A stretch of DNA of 64,000 bases from Janthinobacterium sp. B9-8 (GTDB taxonomy: Bacteria > Pseudomonadota > Gammaproteobacteria > Burkholderiales > Chitinibacteraceae): assembly GCF_000969645.2 (NCBI RefSeq), contig NZ_CP014222.1:4219740-4283739 (forward strand), written 5' to 3'. A program made the translations under genes and the position numbers. Under the pieces are notes generated by a model, which saw nothing but the letters and a program-made list of their open reading frames with translations, was not told the DNA's origin and made no database searches. Positions 61,319 to 64,000 of this stretch are shown here, piece after piece; positions within the stretch are counted from its first letter, which is position 1; each line of letters begins with the position of its first letter.

Positions 61319-61813
61319 CGTTTCAACAATAAAAATGTTGAATTAGCCCGTAGATTGGGCTAAATGCTTATTAGCCAATACTTTTCCATTGCGGCATGTG
61401 GGCAGATAAAACATGCCCAACCTCCAATGCTACATTCTTGAATCATGCATTTCATAGGGGGGGGACGATGAAGTCGTTGCGCGTCAAGGCCAAGGTGCAA
61501 AAAACGCTTGCACATCTTATGAAAACCACATGATTTTTCATTGAAAAATACTTGATAACTTATGCCTAACTACTTAGCTAGTTTATTCACAATCACTTTT
61601 ATAAAAATTAAAAGAATTGTCTGGAAATAAATTTAATATATGGGTTCCTTTATTTGTAGTTATATTCCATGATACACAAGGATTATCTTCATTATCATCA
61701 TTGAAACTGCCAAATGTAATTGGGAATACAACATATTTTCTGTGTGTGTTTTATTTAGTGCATAGGATGGGTTGAGCGTTAGCAATACCCATCATTCCCA
61801 AGTAAAAACCATA

Positions 61814-61841
61814 AAAAAGCCAGCTCAAAAGCTGGCTTTTT
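61814..61841 (-). terminator. Rho-independent terminator of ilvIHC, copy 2
   Basis: A perfect 12-bp stem AAAAAGCCAGCT with AGCTGGCTTTTT and a CAAA loop, 21 bp after the ilvC stop. It is the expected end of the ilvIHC transcript. Confidence 0.92.
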
Positions 61842-61861
61842 GCATTTCAAATCAAGATCAA

Positions 61862-62878
61862 TTAGTTCTTAGTTTGATCTACGATTTTATTCGCTTGAAT
61901 CCAAGGCATCATGGCGCGTAGTTTGTTACCGACTACTTCAATGCCGTGCGCTGCGTTATTGCGGCGGTAAGCGGTCATGGATGGGTAGTTAGTTGCACCT
62001 TCAACGATGAATTTCTTCGCGTATTCGCCGTTTTGAATGTCTTTCAGTGCTTGGCGCATCGCTTTGCGGGATTCTTCGTTGATGACCTTAGGGCCAGTCA
62101 CGTATTCGCCGTATTCTGCATTGTTTGAGATCGAGTAGTTCATATTGGCGATACCGCCTTCGAACATCAGATCAACGATCAGTTTCAGCTCGTGCAGGCA
62201 CTCGAAGTAAGCCATTTCTGGCTCGTAGCCGGCTTCAACCAGCGTTTCAAAGCCCATTTTAACCAGCTCAACCGCACCGCCACACAATACCGCTTGCTCG
62301 CCGAACAAATCAGTTTCGGTTTCGTCTTTGAATGTGGTTTCGATAATACCTGTGCGGCCGCCGCCCACGCCTGAAGCGTAAGACATGGCGATGTCGCGGG
62401 CTTTGCCCGATGCATCTTGGTAGATGGCGATCAAATCAGGTACGCCGCCGCCACGAACAAATTCGGAACGTACAGTGTGGCCAGGTGCTTTTGGCGCGAT
62501 CATGATCACGTCGAGATCTTTGCGTGGCACAACTTGGTTGTAATGAATCGCGAAGCCGTGAGCAAACGCCAGTGTTGCGCCTTGCTTGATGTTCGGCTCG
62601 ATTTCGTCTTTGTATAATTTTGACTGGAATTCATCCGGTGTCAGAATCATCACTACATCGGCGGAGGCAACAGCCGTTGCAACGTCAGTTACTTTCAGGC
62701 CGTGTGCTTCAGCTTTAGCAACAGTGGCCGAGCCTTTGCGTAGGCCAACAACGATATCAACGCCGGACTCTTGTAAGTTGCAAGCGTGGGCATGGCCTTG
62801 CGAGCCGTAACCGATGATGGCTACTTTTTTGGATTTGATGATGGAAAGATCACAGTCTTTATCGTAAAAAACTTTCAT
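61862..62878 (-). CDS. ilvC: Ketol-acid reductoisomerase
   Basis: IlvC converts acetolactate and acetohydroxybutyrate to the dihydroxy acids of valine and isoleucine synthesis with NADPH. The Rossmann motif AIIGYGSQGHAHACNL, the metal-site segment ETDLFGEQAVLCGG and KLIVDLMFEGGIANM are present. The 338 residues are class I length. It follows ilvH by 59 bp in the ilvIHC order. Confidence 0.97.
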   Translation of the reverse strand: MKVFYDKDCDLSIIKSKKVAIIGYGSQGHAHACNLQESGVDIVVGLRKGSATVAKAEAHGLKVTDVATAVASADVVMILTPDEFQSKLYKDEIEPNIKQGATLAFAHGFAIHYNQVVPRKDLDVIMIAPKAPGHTVRSEFVRGGGVPDLIAIYQDASGKARDIAMSYASGVGGGRTGIIETTFKDETETDLFGEQAVLCGGAVELVKMGFETLVEAGYEPEMAYFECLHELKLIVDLMFEGGIANMNYSISNNAEYGEYVTGPKVINEESRKAMRQALKDIQNGEYAKKFIVEGATNYPSMTAYRRNNAAHGIEVVGNKLRAMMPWIQANKIVDQTKN

Positions 62879-62937
62879 GGCTGAATTCCTGTCTAGGTGT
62901 TTGATTTTGATCTGAGAATGGCAACGGCCACACTCAA

Positions 62938-63429
62938 TTAAACTTTTAAAATACGCTCGCCGCGGCCGATGCCAGAGGCACCAGTGCGTACGGTTTCCAG
63001 AATGGCGGCTGGATCAAGTGCCTTGATAAAGGCATCCAGCTTTTCGCCTGTTCCGGTTAGCTCTACGGTATAGGCTTTTTCTGTGACGTCGATAATGCGG
63101 CCACGGAAAATATCCGCCATCCGCTTCATTTCGTCTCTTTCCTTGCCGGTTGCCCGTACTTTAATCAACATCAGTTCACGCTCGATGTGATCGGCCTCGT
63201 TTAGGTCGATCACTTTCACCACTTCGACCAGCTTGTTGAGCTGTTTGGTGATTTGTTCGATGACGTCTTCAGAGCCATGGGTGACGATGGTCATCCGGCT
63301 CATCGTGGTGTCTTCAGTGGTTTGCACTGTCAACGAGTCGATGTTGTAGCCACGCGCTGAAAATAAGCCGGTTACACGGGATAGTGCACCTGCTTCGTTT
63401 TCGATCAGTACTGAAAGAATATGTCGCAT
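62938..63429 (-). CDS. ilvH: Acetolactate synthase small (regulatory) subunit
   Basis: IlvH stimulates the large subunit and confers valine feedback inhibition. The ACT domain begins RHILSVLIENEAGALSRVTGLFSARGYNIDSL (seen in pieces) and the C-terminal domain follows. The ATG at 63429 (163 residues) is 6 nt from AGGAG; an ATG two codons earlier abuts the ribosome site. It is 12 nt after ilvI. Confidence 0.96.
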   Translation of the reverse strand: MRHILSVLIENEAGALSRVTGLFSARGYNIDSLTVQTTEDTTMSRMTIVTHGSEDVIEQITKQLNKLVEVVKVIDLNEADHIERELMLIKVRATGKERDEMKRMADIFRGRIIDVTEKAYTVELTGTGEKLDAFIKALDPAAILETVRTGASGIGRGERILKV

Positions 63430-63441
63430 TTTCATCTCCTC

Positions 63442-64000
63442 TCAGCACAGATTGCCGTAATCACGATTATTTTCAAATGGCACCAACTGCATATCACGCA
63501 TATGCGGTGGTAAATCCATTTGGCTCAGGCCTTTCCCGTTTTGAATCATCGGGAAGACGTTTACTTCTCTGTCGGTAATAAAGTCCATAAACACCAAACG
63601 ATCTTTTAGCTTGTCGCTAAAGGCTTCACGCAGTGCAGGCTCTACATCTGAAGGCTTTTCGATTTTCATACCAACGTGGCCATAGGCTTCGGCTAGTTTT
63701 ACAAAATCAGGCAGCGCATCCATGTAAGACTCGGAATAGCGATTGCCGTAAAAGAACTGTTGCCACTGGCGAACCATGCCCAGATAGCGGTTGTTCAAAT
63801 TGATAATCTTGGTCGGAATATGGTACTGCTTACAGGTTGAAAGCTCCTGGATATTCATCTGGATTGAGCCTTCACCGGTAATACAAGCGACGATGGCATC
63901 CGGATTTGCCAATTGAGCGCCCATAGCTGCAGGCAGGCCAAAGCCCATTGTGCCCAGCCCACCCGAGTTAATCCACTGACGCGGACGTTTAAACGGATAG
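63442..64000 (-). CDS. ilvI: Acetolactate synthase large subunit, C-terminal part (cut by window edge)
   Basis: IlvI is the thiamine-diphosphate enzyme that makes acetolactate. The visible end includes QWINSGGLGTMGFGLPAAMG and the thiamine-binding GEGSIQMNIQEL...NNRYLGMVRQWQ. The frame stays open to the right window edge; about 186 residues of roughly 570 are seen. It leads the ilvIHC operon. Confidence 0.95.
   Translation of the reverse strand, partial: YPFKRPRQWINSGGLGTMGFGLPAAMGAQLANPDAIVACITGEGSIQMNIQELSTCKQYHIPTKIINLNNRYLGMVRQWQQFFYGNRYSESYMDALPDFVKLAEAYGHVGMKIEKPSDVEPALREAFSDKLKDRLVFMDFITDREVNVFPMIQNGKGLSQMDLPPHMRDMQLVPFENNRDYGNLC

Larger units (their letters stand above)
61187..61861. 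repeat. 675-bp gene-free stretch with a duplicated terminator module
   Basis: About 61234-61328 and 61756-61850 are related copies: a GAGCGTTAGC...CCCATCATTC segment followed by a CCAGCT hairpin terminator. The 430 bp between them have no gene; a run of eight or nine G at about 61457-61464 is notable. The layout suggests duplication of the ilvC 3' region or insertion of DNA into it. Confidence 0.7.

Overview
The window looks like chromosome of a violacein-producing betaproteobacterium of the Neisseriales/Chromobacteriaceae. Iodobacter is my best guess, from the complete vioABCDE operon, an arcDABC cluster, pilMNOPQ-aroKB behind a divergent mrcA, and the general protein character. The genus is an inference; no rRNA gene is present to fix it.

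Layout: (1) 1-5.8 kb: end of a LysR-type regulator, then the arginine deiminase operon arcDABC on the minus strand, with a candidate ANR/FNR site upstream. Its arcA/arcB and arcB/arcC gaps are filled with interspersed repeats. (2) 5.8-7.1 kb: a long AT-rich regulatory region. (3) 7.1-14.5 kb: vioABCDE, which turns tryptophan into violacein, closed by a strong terminator, with a convergent MATE exporter gene. (4) 16.4-31.6 kb: a two-RCK potassium channel with a small membrane partner, yaaA, a FixJ/DctR-type two-component pair with a duplicated junction, D-lactate dehydrogenase, an RRM protein, an NDUFA9-like reductase, a soluble lytic transglycosylase, and a large hybrid kinase whose Hpt domain seems to lack its histidine. 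(5) 32-43.5 kb: glyQ-lipoprotein-glyS, gmhB-plsC-M48 peptidase, then mrcA-nucleotidyltransferase-like-ycgR-nnr. (6) 43.7-52.9 kb: pilMNOPQ (type IV pilus), aroK, aroB, yihY, wrbA and a DUF2069 gene. (7) 53.1-57.0 kb: leuA in frame with an N-terminal HTH-like domain, then divergent pssA and psd (phosphatidylserine and phosphatidylethanolamine synthesis). (8) 57.1-60.6 kb: an IS3-family element whose orfB is split by a group II intron. (9) 60.7-64 kb: an orphan protein and ilvIHC (partial at the right edge).

Most genes are ordinary housekeeping genes. The features I would look at first are: the HTH-LeuA fusion with palindromes in its own leader; a modular intergenic repeat system that sits at a fixed distance and orientation after stop codons; the 116-bp duplication at the kinase/regulator junction, which leaves a 28-codon receiver fragment; the His-to-Arg change in the Hpt domain; and the in-sense group II intron that splits a transposase and could restore it by splicing. 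I found no CRISPR array, tRNA, rRNA or recognisable defence system.
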